37,247 nt of DNA from Anaerolineales bacterium. GTDB taxonomy: Bacteria > Chloroflexota > Anaerolineae > Anaerolineales > E44-bin32. The notes beneath the pieces are model-generated. The model was not told where the DNA came from and made no database searches. It worked only from the letters and a program-made list of their open reading frames with translations. The stretch lies in the NCBI GenBank assembly GCA_004376895.1, contig SOIH01000218.1:1-37247 (forward strand). The letters are read 5' to 3'. Positions 16,776 through 25,774 of this stretch are shown here, in pieces (the stretch's first letter is position 1; the number at the start of each line of letters is the position of its first letter). Made by a program: the position numbers and the translations under genes.

Positions 16776-18328
16776 CCCTGCGCGGAGAATTTCAACCCCT
16801 CAACTCGCTGGTGAGCGATGATGAGGTTGACATAGTCCCTTATCGGGAGGACGAGTACGTTGTCGGTAATTGCTTGGACGATCTGGTTATACAGCTCCCC
16901 TCGGTGATCGGAGGCCAGTGTGGTGCGCGCGGCTTCGTTCAGCAATCGGTCGATTTCAGCATCCGAGAAGCCGGTCCAGTTATAAAACCCATCGCTTGAA
17001 TAGAAGGATCGCAATAAGTCCGGATCTGTCCCGAAGAAGTTAATTCCGATGGCATGGTAATCACCGCTGGACTGGATCTCTTTAAGCACTCCAAAGCCAG
17101 GTGCGATGGTCAATTCAACATCAACGCCAATATTCTCCCAGCCGGCTTTCACTAACTGAGCGACCTCAGAATTCGATCCCCAGGGTGGGGCGATAAGTTT
17201 GATGACAAGTGGTTCGCCATTACGCTTCCGGTACGTATCTTGACCCTCTAAAATCCACCCTGTCTCATCAAGAAGTTTACGAGCTTCCTCGGGATTGTGA
17301 GAGGACGGTGGAAGCTCCGATATCATTCCGAATCCAGCCTGAGAGAGAGGGCTGTTGCCAATAGGCGAGTGACTACCAAAAACGGTGAGGACTATTGATT
17401 CCTTGTCGACAGCTAGAAGCAATGCTTGCCGAACACGGAGATCATCCGTTGGCGCCACGGAAGTGTTGAAGAAATACTGCAGGGGTTGGCCGGGGATGGC
17501 AACGGGTACTAGTGAAAAATCTGTACTGGAAGCGAGGCGGTCGGCTTCATGCGGCGGAATCTCACCCATGATGTCCACTTCGGATCTTTCCAGAGCGAGG
17601 GCGCGTGAGGCAGCATCTTCATAGAAATAGAAGACGATTCGTTCCACCGATGCCTTTGCGCTGTCATAGATTGCTGGGCCCCAGTCGTAATCCGGATTAC
17701 GTTCTAGAGTGATGTGATCGTTAGGGATGTATTCGACAAATCGATACGGTCCTGTACCGACCTGGTGGAATTGATATTCAGAGGTCCCCCATTGATTCAA
17801 AGCTTTCGGTGAGGCCATGCCAAGATAGACCTGGGAGAGGGAATCCAATAGTGGTGCAAACGGTTCTTCGAGCACAAACGCAATTGAGTGCTCGTTCAGA
17901 ATTTCCGTCTGGTTGAGCGGACCGAGCATCGTTGCGGCTTTCTGGGAATGGTTGTCTGGGTCGAGGATGTAGTTGAGGTTGTCTTGGACAGCCTGGGCGT
18001 TGAAGGGTGTGCCATCGTGGAAGCGGACATCTTTACGCAGGTAAAAGGTATACACAAGGCCATCGCTGGAGATCTCCCAACGCTCCGCTAGCCCGGGGAC
18101 GAACTCGCCACTAGCCGGGTCGAGAAAAACAAGCGTGTCATACACTGAACTAAGAGGAATGCCGAGCTCCGCGGATGCGTTTAAGTGAGGGTCTATTCCC
18201 GATGGCGCTAATGTAAGACCATACTTAAGTGTTGATCTCGGGTCGGATGGCGGTTGACACGCGCTCGCCAAGCTGGACATAGAGAGTACAAGAATGAGAA
18301 GTATAGTTCTGTTTATGTTTGTTTTCAT
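16733..18328 (-). CDS. ABC transporter substrate-binding lipoprotein, family 5
   Basis: Extracytoplasmic binding protein of the SBP_bac_5 family (peptides, nickel, oligosaccharides), 531 aa. A lipoprotein signal ends in the lipobox ASAC with Cys24. The family pattern is clear: LKYGLTLAPSGIDPHLN, YDTLVFLDPASGEFVPGLAE, YTFYLRKDVRFHDGTPFNAQ, GTGPYRFVEYIPNDHITLERNPDYDW and DLRVRQALLLAVDKE (quoted in short blocks along the protein). Its start overlaps the ROK kinase stop by four bases (ATGA) and its end overlaps the DppB start. Association with a sugar kinase hints at an oligosaccharide or amino-sugar ligand; that is inference. Confidence 0.92.
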   Translation of the reverse strand: MKTNINRTILLILVLSMSSLASACQPPSDPRSTLKYGLTLAPSGIDPHLNASAELGIPLSSVYDTLVFLDPASGEFVPGLAERWEISSDGLVYTFYLRKDVRFHDGTPFNAQAVQDNLNYILDPDNHSQKAATMLGPLNQTEILNEHSIAFVLEEPFAPLLDSLSQVYLGMASPKALNQWGTSEYQFHQVGTGPYRFVEYIPNDHITLERNPDYDWGPAIYDSAKASVERIVFYFYEDAASRALALERSEVDIMGEIPPHEADRLASSTDFSLVPVAIPGQPLQYFFNTSVAPTDDLRVRQALLLAVDKESIVLTVFGSHSPIGNSPLSQAGFGMISELPPSSHNPEEARKLLDETGWILEGQDTYRKRNGEPLVIKLIAPPWGSNSEVAQLVKAGWENIGVDVELTIAPGFGVLKEIQSSGDYHAIGINFFGTDPDLLRSFYSSDGFYNWTGFSDAEIDRLLNEAARTTLASDHRGELYNQIVQAITDNVLVLPIRDYVNLIIAHQRVEGLKFSAQGWFPNLIDVQLSSP

Positions 18329-19272
18329 GATTGACTTGCAAGAACCATAGCGCCGACTAACCCGGCGTCTTCACCAAGCGCGGCTGGTAGAACACCTACC
18401 CCGTCGAGGTATGCTGGATCCATAATGTGCTCGCGTAGAGAGTGCCTAATCGGTTCGAATAAAAAGTCACCCAGGAGAGAAACGCCACCGCCAAGAATGA
18501 AAACCTCGGGGTTGAATGCGTGGGCGAGGTCAGCCAAGTGGTGCCCGATACGGAATCCTGCTTCTTCAATAACCGCGATGGCGAGCTCGTCGCCTGCTTG
18601 TGCTGCTTTGCCAATATCGACGCTGGTAATCTTTCCTTGCGCGCTGAGCGTTTCCTTCAGTGAAGAAAAATGGCCGGCTTCTAGTTGATCTGTGGCGTTG
18701 CGGGCGATGGCTGGCCCAGCAGCGACGGCTTCGATATGGCCCTTTATCCCGCAGCCGCATGTAGGACCGTTTGACTCTATAGTTAGATGGCCGAGTTCGC
18801 CTGCCAAGCCCCGCGCGCCGAGCAGCAACCGGCCGTCGGCGATCACGCCTCCTCCGATACCCGTGCTAATGGTTAGATAAATCATATTGTCTGTGCCTTG
18901 ACCGGCACCAAAGCGCCACTCACCCAGGGCGGCTACGTTTGCATCGTTGCCTAAGAAGACCGGCACGCCAAAGTGCTCGCTTAGCTGATCACGTAGGGGT
19001 ATGTTGGTCCAGCCAGCGAGGTTTGGGGAGCTGATAATAACTCCGCTACGAGGGTCGAGCGGGCCCGGTGCGCCTATGCCAATCCTGAGATCAACGGCGT
19101 CCTTTGGGATCTGTGATTCAATCGCCTGGATTAATCGAGTAATAACCGAATCAGGTCCCTCGGATGCGAGAGTAGCTGTCTTATTCTGTGAAGTTGGGGG
19201 AGGTTGTGGGGAGGGGAAATATGCCGCGCGGATATTCGTCCCACCGAAGTCAACGGCGATGATTCCAAGCAT
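18325..19272 (-). CDS. ROK family sugar kinase
   Basis: Cytoplasmic kinase of the ROK family, probably acting on glucose, N-acetylglucosamine or a related sugar; 315 aa, the usual kinase length and with no N-terminal DNA-binding helix-turn-helix. ATP-binding motif IAVDFGGTNIRAAYF is at residues 4-18, the substrate/catalytic GNDANVAALGEW follows, then ISTGIGGGVI and ELGHLTIE. The ROK zinc motif reads CGCGIKGHIEAVAAG, with His where the family usually has the third Cys. It is the first gene of an operon with a family-5 binding protein and two permeases, so imported sugar may be phosphorylated by this enzyme. The promoter -10 lies only 6 nt before the ATG. Confidence 0.92.
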   Translation of the reverse strand: MLGIIAVDFGGTNIRAAYFPSPQPPPTSQNKTATLASEGPDSVITRLIQAIESQIPKDAVDLRIGIGAPGPLDPRSGVIISSPNLAGWTNIPLRDQLSEHFGVPVFLGNDANVAALGEWRFGAGQGTDNMIYLTISTGIGGGVIADGRLLLGARGLAGELGHLTIESNGPTCGCGIKGHIEAVAAGPAIARNATDQLEAGHFSSLKETLSAQGKITSVDIGKAAQAGDELAIAVIEEAGFRIGHHLADLAHAFNPEVFILGGGVSLLGDFLFEPIRHSLREHIMDPAYLDGVGVLPAALGEDAGLVGAMVLASQS

Positions 19273-19278
19273 GGTGCG

Positions 19279-19307
19279 AGTATAACATAATGTGTCATCT
19301 GGTTGAA
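19279..19307 (-). promoter_or_regulatory. Predicted promoter of the ROK/ABC operon, leaderless start likely
   Basis: TATACT (minus strand, 19284-19279) lies 6 nt before the ATG at 19272. A weak TTCAAC -35 is 17 nt upstream (19307-19302). Transcription would start at or within a base of the A of the ATG, and there is no ribosome-binding site, so a leaderless mRNA is predicted. The 363-nt interval 19273-19635 holds only this and the mutS promoter. Confidence 0.5.
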
Positions 19308-19598
19308 AATATTGAGCGGAATCATAGTTGCATCCAGGATTTCCTCCTCACTCCAAGAAGAAAGGAAGGTGTCGCCTTTCAGGAACTAGACGGGACACTT
19401 TATAAATGGCGGTTCCAAAACCCTGAGGTGAGTCGATCCCAACATGTGCATCATATCTAGGTGCCGGATTCAGACTGACTTTTCCCGGGTACTTTTTATG
19501 GGGACAAAGAATAACCTCCCGCAGGTTGTGGCGCGCCCCTACGGAGGGTTCCACAATGATGATTCTCGTGTTTGTGCGGGATATTTCGTACAACTTGC

Positions 19599-19627
19599 TT
19601 GATGTTTCTGTGCCGTAGCTTTAGAAT
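19599..19627 (+). promoter_or_regulatory. Predicted mutS promoter, leaderless start likely
   Basis: TTGATG (19599-19604), a 17-nt spacer and TAGAAT (19622-19627, 5 of 6). Only 8 nt separate the -10 from the mutS ATG at 19636, so the transcript would start 0-3 nt before the codon. No Shine-Dalgarno sequence at usual spacing is present, consistent with leaderless translation. Confidence 0.55.
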
Positions 19628-19635
19628 GCAGGCAT

Positions 19636-22215
19636 ATGACTCCTAAAGTTACACCAATTCGAAAGCAGTACCTAGAGATCAAGCATAATTATCCTGACGC
19701 GCTGCTCTTCTTCCGACTGGGTGATTTCTACGAGACCTTCGATGAGGATGCTGAGATAACGGCGCGTGAACTGGATATCGTTCTTACCTCGAGGAACATC
19801 GCCAAAGGCGCACGCATCCCAATGGCGGGAATTCCGCACCATGCAGCCGAGGGATACATCGCCCGCTTAATTGAGCGGGGCTATCATGTAGCGATTTGCG
19901 ACCAGATTGGTGACGGTCCAGTGAAGGGTTTGTTCCCGCGCGAGGTTGTGCGGGTGATAACACCAGGAACGGTTGTCGAGGCTGAATTACTCCCGGGCGA
20001 TAGGAATAACTATCTTGTTTCCGTCCTTCTCGATGGCAACAATCTGGGCATAGCCATTGCTGATATCAGCACAGGCGACTTCTCCGTCGGTCAGTTCGAA
20101 TCAGATGACAGGCTTGCTGCATTGCAGCAGGAGCTCTACCGCTTATCTCCAGCGGAAGTGCTGATCCCCGAGACGCTGTCACTTGAAGGCATTTGGGATG
20201 GAAATACGACTAAACTCCCGGATTGGCGGTTTGAACTTGACCGCACGGTGGAGGCATTGCAGGAACACTTCGGAACGATAACGCTCGCTGGTTTTGGTCT
20301 GGATGAAAAGCCGGCTGCTGCTCGTGCGGCAGGAGCAATCGTTGAATATCTACGCAGCTCACAAGAAGCTGCTCTTTCTCTTCTGACAGGTCTATCGATT
20401 TATTCCCTCGATGATTTCATGACCCTCGATGCCGCGACGCGCCGCAACCTCGAGTTAATGGAAACGATTCGAACAGGTGATGTGCGCGGTTCGCTGCTCG
20501 GGATTCTCGATCAAACACAAACACCGATGGGACGACGGCTCCTTCGCCAATGGCTGGGAAATCCTTTATTGGATTTGGAGAGGATCGAAGGTAGATTGAA
20601 TCAGGTCGAAGCCTTCCATGGTGACGGCGTCTGGCGAGCCGAGATCCGATCAGCTTTGAAGGCTTACGGAGATCTTGAACGACTTACAAATCGGATTATT
20701 GCTGCTGTCGCCAAACCAGGCGACCTTGTGGCCATGAAATCGCTCCTTGAAAAAATCCCTCAGATAAAAAGTTTGTTACAGCATTCAGGGCAAACAGCCA
20801 TCACGGGGATCGCAGCGGGCATCGACGCCTGCGAAGATGTCTTTGATCTTCTGCAACGTAGCATAAGCGATGACCCTCCTGCAACCCTGGGAAAGACTGG
20901 TGTGATACGGTCCGGGTTCTCGGAAAAGCTAGATGAATTGATCGATTCCTCGCGCGGTGCACGCGACTGGATCGCAAATCTTGAAAAGGTCGAGCGGGAA
21001 CGATCGGGGATCAAGAGTCTTAAGGTTGGATACAACAAGATCTTCGGTTACTACATAGAAGTTACAAAAGCGAATAGCGAGCGAGTTCCTGAGGATTACA
21101 TTCGCAAACAGACACTTGTCAACGCCGAACGCTACATAACACCCGAGATGAAGGAATACGAATCTCAAGTATTGACGGCAGAGGAGCAGATAAGGGAAGT
21201 TGAAAGGGATATATTCCATGAGATCTGCGCACAAATTGCTGACCAAGCGGCACGATTATTAGGAACTTCCCGCGCAATAGGCCGGTTGGATGTAGTGAGC
21301 GCTCTCGCAGAAGTGGCGGCTCACCGCGGTTTTATCCGCCCGGAGTTTGCCGTTAGCGATGCTCTCGATATACAGGATGGACGGCATCCGGTTGTTGAGG
21401 AACTCATCCCGGGGAAGCGTTTCATTCCCAACGATATCCAATTCGAAGATGGTGAGCGCATCCGTGTAATAACCGGGCCGAATATGAGTGGTAAATCGAC
21501 GTATTTAAGGCAGGTTGCGTTGATCGTGTTAATGGCCCAGATGGGGAGTTTCGTACCTGCCCAATATGCTCGTCTGGGTATCGTCGATCGGATTTTCACC
21601 AGGATTGGAGCACAGGACGAAATTCATGCCGGCCAATCTACTTTCATGGTAGAGATGGTTGAGATGGCGAACATCCTGCACAACGCATCCAATCGCAGCT
21701 TGGTGATTCTGGACGAGGTAGGACGAGGTACGAGCACTTATGATGGGGTTGCAATTGCCTGGGCTGTCGTGGAGTATCTTCACAACCATCCGAAGCTGCG
21801 AGCTCGAACGCTCTTCGCAACCCATTATCATGAACTTACGCGCCTATCGGAGTTCCTCCCCGGCGTCCGGAATTACAATGTCGCAGTTTCAGAGGAAGGC
21901 GGAAAGGTTGTCTTCCTGCACAAAATCACGCCCGGCGGCGCGGATAAATCCTATGGGATTCATGTCGCCGAACTGGCGGGTATGCCGCGGCCGGTCATCA
22001 ACCGGGCGCAGGAGATCCTGGCTCAATTCGAAGCCACGTCAGATCAATCTTCAGATGACCCGCAGGTAGCGTCGAAGCAGCTCCATCTCTTCTCCGAAGC
22101 GGATCCTCTCTTGGAAGAAATTCGTGCGCTGGATTTAAACAGCCTCTCACCTCTTGAAGCACTCAACCGTTTATACGAATGGCAGCAGCGCTTCGGTAGA
22201 GATGAAGGCGAATAA
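19636..22215 (+). CDS. mutS: DNA mismatch repair protein MutS
   Basis: Recognises base mismatches and small loops and starts mismatch repair. At 859 aa it has normal length with all domains. The mismatch-reading Phe-x-Glu is present as Phe31-Tyr32-Glu33 in FFRLGDFYETF. The core and clamp domains follow (LMETIRTGDVRGSLLGILDQ; SLKVGYNKIFGYYIEVTKAN). The C-terminal ATPase has Walker A GPNMSGKSTYLRQ near residue 613, the GRSTFMVEM-like stretch AGQSTFMVEMVEMANIL, Walker B LVILDEVGRGTSTYDG, and the ATHYHELTRL motif. The last 60 residues match the family C-terminal region. No mutL lies in the window. It is divergently transcribed from the ROK operon. Confidence 0.98.
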   Translation: MTPKVTPIRKQYLEIKHNYPDALLFFRLGDFYETFDEDAEITARELDIVLTSRNIAKGARIPMAGIPHHAAEGYIARLIERGYHVAICDQIGDGPVKGLFPREVVRVITPGTVVEAELLPGDRNNYLVSVLLDGNNLGIAIADISTGDFSVGQFESDDRLAALQQELYRLSPAEVLIPETLSLEGIWDGNTTKLPDWRFELDRTVEALQEHFGTITLAGFGLDEKPAAARAAGAIVEYLRSSQEAALSLLTGLSIYSLDDFMTLDAATRRNLELMETIRTGDVRGSLLGILDQTQTPMGRRLLRQWLGNPLLDLERIEGRLNQVEAFHGDGVWRAEIRSALKAYGDLERLTNRIIAAVAKPGDLVAMKSLLEKIPQIKSLLQHSGQTAITGIAAGIDACEDVFDLLQRSISDDPPATLGKTGVIRSGFSEKLDELIDSSRGARDWIANLEKVERERSGIKSLKVGYNKIFGYYIEVTKANSERVPEDYIRKQTLVNAERYITPEMKEYESQVLTAEEQIREVERDIFHEICAQIADQAARLLGTSRAIGRLDVVSALAEVAAHRGFIRPEFAVSDALDIQDGRHPVVEELIPGKRFIPNDIQFEDGERIRVITGPNMSGKSTYLRQVALIVLMAQMGSFVPAQYARLGIVDRIFTRIGAQDEIHAGQSTFMVEMVEMANILHNASNRSLVILDEVGRGTSTYDGVAIAWAVVEYLHNHPKLRARTLFATHYHELTRLSEFLPGVRNYNVAVSEEGGKVVFLHKITPGGADKSYGIHVAELAGMPRPVINRAQEILAQFEATSDQSSDDPQVASKQLHLFSEADPLLEEIRALDLNSLSPLEALNRLYEWQQRFGRDEGE

Positions 22216-22277
22216 GTACACATACTTTCTCTTCAAATCAAAGGAAAATAATCGGAGCTATTGCGGGCAGCCGCTCG

Positions 22278-24260
22278 CTAATTGCCCTCACCGATCAAGT
22301 CCGGGTACTCCTGAAGTACAGGTTCCGCATCGTGTATCTCAAGATGTTTCAGAATCGAAGTAATTAATTCTGCCTTCATCTCAGCGTCCCGGCGGGACCA
22401 AGTGCGGCTTTTTATCTCCAGGAAACACCCATCTACTTTCGGCTCAAGAAGTTGATCGATATTGATGAAGAACTCGAGGTCCTCGTAGCAAATAAGCCAG
22501 CGAAGGCGATCCTTGTGAATGCTAATCTCGCTGGAAGGCTTAAAGTATTCACGGTAGAAGCGGGGTGAATACTTGGCCGGAGCGTAAAAACGGGAGCGCG
22601 AGAGCAGAACCGAGTTGTGATACTCACGTTCTGCGGCTGGACCTGTAAGCGTGAGGCGAGATCGAACGTTAAAGACCTCTCCCTCATCATTCACAAACTC
22701 ATCTTCCCGGTGGCGTAGGCGTGCGTCCTCAGGCATGGTGAACCGGAAATATTTATCATATTCAAGATAGTGTGCCCGTCTCCGGATTTCGAAGACATCT
22801 TTTTCTAATCTCGCAATTACCGCTTGCGGGTCGTCCAGTTTGACCTTGATCTGGACCTCGTAACTCTCCTCTTGTTCCGCGCCGCCGATAGCGATAAGTT
22901 TCGAGAGCACGGATCCTTCGCGTTCGGTGAGGAAGGCGTCGATCTTGGCAGCATATTGAGCGGCTTGGGGAAATAAACCATCTTCTTGGATGGTCAATAG
23001 TTCGCAATCGCGCATGAGCCATCGCCCGTTCACCATGACATCCTGGACATCCGAAGCCTTGGTTGAGTAGATCAAGCGTGAGTAAATCGCCTGGGGTTCG
23101 CGCTCGAAGTGGGGGACGTTATGCGTTCGGTCTTGATCAATGGAGATCAGGTCGGCTCGTTTTCCTGGCTCCAGAGAGCCGGTAAGGTGATCGATGTGCA
23201 GCGCCTTTGCGCCCATGCGTGTAGCCATAGCTAAAGTCTTTCTAGCTGGCAGGGCGGTGGGGTCGCTCGTAACAGTCTTGGCGATAAAGGATGCCAGGCG
23301 CATCTCTTCAAACATATCTAGGTCATTGTTCGATGCGGTGCCGTCAGTGCCAATACCGATCTGCAGTCCAGTGTCGAGCATCTCGATAATGGGGGCGAAC
23401 CCGGAGGCTAGCTTGAGATTGCTCGAGGGGTTATGTGCCACGCCTACACCTGCATGTTCCAATGTATGGATCTCACCATCGTCGATATGAACGCAGTGTG
23501 CGGCGATGACTTTCGCATCAAATAAATCTAACTTCTTCACCCAGGGGACCACCGGCATGTCGTAGGTCTCGCGCCAATCATCGACCTCTCCCTTGGTTTC
23601 GGAGATATGTATATGCAGGGGTACATCAAATTCCATTGCAAGATCTCTGCACGACTCGAGTATCTCCTCCGTGCAGGTGTACGGCGCATGAGGTGCAACT
23701 GCCGGAATGATTAGCAGGTCATCTTTCCACTTTTCGATGAAACTGCGTGAAGCCGCGAGTGAATCTTCAAAGGATTCAGCATCCGGGGTGGGGAATTTAA
23801 GTATCGATTGACCGCAGATGGCGCGCATGCCCGCATCTTTCGTCGCCTGGGCAACGGCGTCTTCAAAATAGTACATATCGGCGAAGCAAGTGACGCCTCC
23901 CCGGATCATCTCTGCACAGGCGATTTGCGTGCCGAGACGACAGAACTCGGGGGACACGAATTCACGCTCAACGGGCATCATGTACCCCATCAGCCAGACA
24001 TCAAGTCGTAAGTCATCTGCTAATCCGCGCAGCAATGTCATGGGTACGTGCGTATGCGCGTTGATAAGCCCGGGAATGACCACGCGCGAACCGAGATCGA
24101 TCACCTCACCCGTGGAGTGATTCTGCTGAACTTCATCTTGTGGACCGACATCGATGATGGTGTCGTCCTTAATGGCAATGGCTCCGTGCTTGAAGATTCT
24201 GTATTCAGAATCCATCGTCACGATCGTGTCAGCGGTTAAGATGAGATTAACTTTACCCAT
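22278..24260 (-). CDS. MTA/SAH-type adenosine deaminase (amidohydrolase) fused to a CYTH domain
   Basis: A 660-aa two-domain protein. Residues 1 to about 455 are an amidohydrolase of the methylthioadenosine/S-adenosylhomocysteine deaminase group: metal ligands His69 and His71 (NAHTH), HIHISET, AAHCVH and GTDGTASNND are in the expected order, with GKRADLISID near its end. Residues about 464-650 look like a CYTH triphosphate-tunnel domain: YEVQIKVKL (variant of the ExExK strand), RLRHRED, NVRSRLTLTG, RLRWLICYEDLEFFINIDQL and FLEIKSRTWSRRDAE. Deaminases of this family usually end near residue 440, so the C-terminal 200 residues are an addition. The ATG has an AAGGTGA site. The neighbour across the divergent promoter is a pyrimidine-nucleoside phosphorylase, which suggests nucleoside salvage. 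The role of the CYTH part is unknown. Confidence 0.88.
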   Translation of the reverse strand: MGKVNLILTADTIVTMDSEYRIFKHGAIAIKDDTIIDVGPQDEVQQNHSTGEVIDLGSRVVIPGLINAHTHVPMTLLRGLADDLRLDVWLMGYMMPVEREFVSPEFCRLGTQIACAEMIRGGVTCFADMYYFEDAVAQATKDAGMRAICGQSILKFPTPDAESFEDSLAASRSFIEKWKDDLLIIPAVAPHAPYTCTEEILESCRDLAMEFDVPLHIHISETKGEVDDWRETYDMPVVPWVKKLDLFDAKVIAAHCVHIDDGEIHTLEHAGVGVAHNPSSNLKLASGFAPIIEMLDTGLQIGIGTDGTASNNDLDMFEEMRLASFIAKTVTSDPTALPARKTLAMATRMGAKALHIDHLTGSLEPGKRADLISIDQDRTHNVPHFEREPQAIYSRLIYSTKASDVQDVMVNGRWLMRDCELLTIQEDGLFPQAAQYAAKIDAFLTEREGSVLSKLIAIGGAEQEESYEVQIKVKLDDPQAVIARLEKDVFEIRRRAHYLEYDKYFRFTMPEDARLRHREDEFVNDEGEVFNVRSRLTLTGPAAEREYHNSVLLSRSRFYAPAKYSPRFYREYFKPSSEISIHKDRLRWLICYEDLEFFINIDQLLEPKVDGCFLEIKSRTWSRRDAEMKAELITSILKHLEIHDAEPVLQEYPDLIGEGN

Positions 24261-24289
24261 TATTCACCTTTATGCGGAAGAATTGGGGG

Positions 24290-24295
24290 ATTATA
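24290..24295 (-). promoter_or_regulatory. Candidate -10 element for the deaminase-CYTH gene
   Basis: A perfect TATAAT reads on the minus strand at 24295-24290, which would give a leader of about 23 nt carrying the AAGGTGA ribosome-binding site. I find no convincing -35 at 16-18 nt. Confidence 0.45.
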
Positions 24296-24335
24296 GCAGG
24301 CAACGGTATGAACTGCTTGTGTGGTGATCAGGATG

Positions 24336-24341
24336 TATAAT
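24336..24341 (+). promoter_or_regulatory. Candidate -10 element for the nucleoside phosphorylase gene
   Basis: A perfect TATAAT at 24336-24341 with only a poor -35 (CTGCTT, 24313-24318). The predicted start near 24348 falls at the edge of the AGGAGG ribosome-binding site (24347-24352), so the true start may differ slightly. Confidence 0.4.
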
Positions 24342-24359
24342 GCCGTAGGAGGAATATTC

Positions 24360-25667
24360 ATGCGAGCGGTTGACATCATCACTAAGAAACGCGATGGCGC
24401 AGAACTGACGGCCGAAGAGATCGGTTTCTTCATCGAAGGTTTTACCTGTGGCGAGATTCCAGATTACCAGGCTTCATCCTGGGCAATGGCTGTCCTATTG
24501 AAAGGGATGACGCCAAGAGAGACCGCAGACTTGACACTTTCACTAGCGCGCTCGGGAGATCAACTCGATTTCTCGGATATTGTGCCGATTGTCTTGGACA
24601 AACACTCGACAGGAGGAGTTGGTGACAAGACAACTCTCGTGGTTACTCCCATCGTCTCGGCTAGTGGGATCGCCGTGGGGAAAATGTCGGGACGAGGACT
24701 GGGTTTTACGGGGGGAACACTGGATAAGATGGAGTCGATACCCGGTTTTCGGGTTGACTTATCGACGGATGAATTTCGTAAGCAGCTCCTTAAACAGGGG
24801 CTTGTCCTCACTGGACAAACAGCAGATCTCGCGCCTGCGGATGGCAAGTTGTATTCACTCCGTGACGTCACCGGGACGGTACCATCCGTGCCCCTCATTG
24901 CATCATCGGTCATGAGTAAGAAGATAGCGGGAGGTGCTACCGCTATAGTGCTTGATGTAAAGGTTGGGCTGGGGGCTTTCATGGGAACCCTTGAACAAGC
25001 TGTAGAGTTAGCAGAACTTATGGTGCAGATCGGCTCTCTCTCTGATCGAAAAGTCGTCGCTCTGATCTCGGATATGAACCAGCCGCTCGGCGATGCAGTT
25101 GGCAACGCAATCGAGGTTCGGGAAGCGATCGAGACTCTACAAGGTGGCGGCCCTCAAGATTTCCAAGAACATTGTCTGGTCTTAGCCAGCCACATGCTTC
25201 TCTTGGCCGAGAAAGCGGATAGCTTCGAGGGAGCGTATGCTCTTTGTCAGAAGGTTATCGAGAATGGTTCTGCATTAACGAAGTTCAAAGATCTTGTGCT
25301 CGCGCAGGGCGGCGATATCTCCTATGTTGAAGACCCGAGCAAATTGCATCTTGCTCCGGAACGACTCGATGTTGGTGCGCCAAAGGCGGGTTATATCTCA
25401 CAAATTCATGCCGGCGAAGTTGGCCTGACAGCCATGGAGTTGGGCGCTGGCCGGACGCAAAAAGGTGATCCGGTTGATCATTCGGTCGGCATTGAAATCC
25501 TGCATAATGTGGGCGATCGTGTTGATGAGGGAGATAGGCTTTTTACGGTCTACGCCAAGACTGCGAATCAAGCGCAGGCAGCTTCAGAGCGATTGCTTTC
25601 CGCGCACGAGATCACCGAGAAGCCGGTCGATGCGCTTCCCCTTTTCTACGAGACGATCGGTTCGTAG
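24360..25667 (+). CDS. pdp: Pyrimidine-nucleoside (thymidine) phosphorylase
   Basis: Splits thymidine, deoxyuridine or uridine with phosphate into base and (deoxy)ribose-1-phosphate in the cytoplasm. The 435-aa length and sequence match the family: MRAVDIITKKRDGAELTAEE at the N-terminus, the phosphate-binding signature DKHSTGGVGDKTTLVVTP (about residues 80-97), GRGLGFTGGTLDKMESIPGF, and DVKVGLGAFM; the C-terminal PYNP domain has AGRTQKGDPVDHSVGIEIL. The ATG at 24360 follows AGGAGG at a 7-nt spacing, so the 13 codons upstream in the same frame are not used. Whether it prefers uridine (Pdp) or thymidine (DeoA) is not decided by eye. Confidence 0.96.
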   Translation: MRAVDIITKKRDGAELTAEEIGFFIEGFTCGEIPDYQASSWAMAVLLKGMTPRETADLTLSLARSGDQLDFSDIVPIVLDKHSTGGVGDKTTLVVTPIVSASGIAVGKMSGRGLGFTGGTLDKMESIPGFRVDLSTDEFRKQLLKQGLVLTGQTADLAPADGKLYSLRDVTGTVPSVPLIASSVMSKKIAGGATAIVLDVKVGLGAFMGTLEQAVELAELMVQIGSLSDRKVVALISDMNQPLGDAVGNAIEVREAIETLQGGGPQDFQEHCLVLASHMLLLAEKADSFEGAYALCQKVIENGSALTKFKDLVLAQGGDISYVEDPSKLHLAPERLDVGAPKAGYISQIHAGEVGLTAMELGAGRTQKGDPVDHSVGIEILHNVGDRVDEGDRLFTVYAKTANQAQAASERLLSAHEITEKPVDALPLFYETIGS

Positions 25668-25688
25668 GATTCAATTTCATAGTTAATC

Positions 25689-25694
25689 TATAAT
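25689..25694 (+). promoter_or_regulatory. Candidate -10 element upstream of the cupin gene
   Basis: TATAAT at 25689-25694 lies in the 107-nt gap after the phosphorylase gene. No good -35 is visible at the usual distance, so this is a weak call; the cupin may also be read through from the phosphorylase gene. Confidence 0.3.
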
Positions 25695-25774
25695 CAAGCA
25701 GATCGCGTTGCATGGATCGTCAAACATTCTGAGTGAAGGATGTCGGCAGCGAGACTGAAAGCGGAGATATTACT

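Noticed and set aside
19348-19593. 81-codon minus-strand ORF between the ROK gene and mutS
   Set aside because: No recognisable family and no ribosome-binding site; its composition looks random and it lies in the divergent promoter interval.
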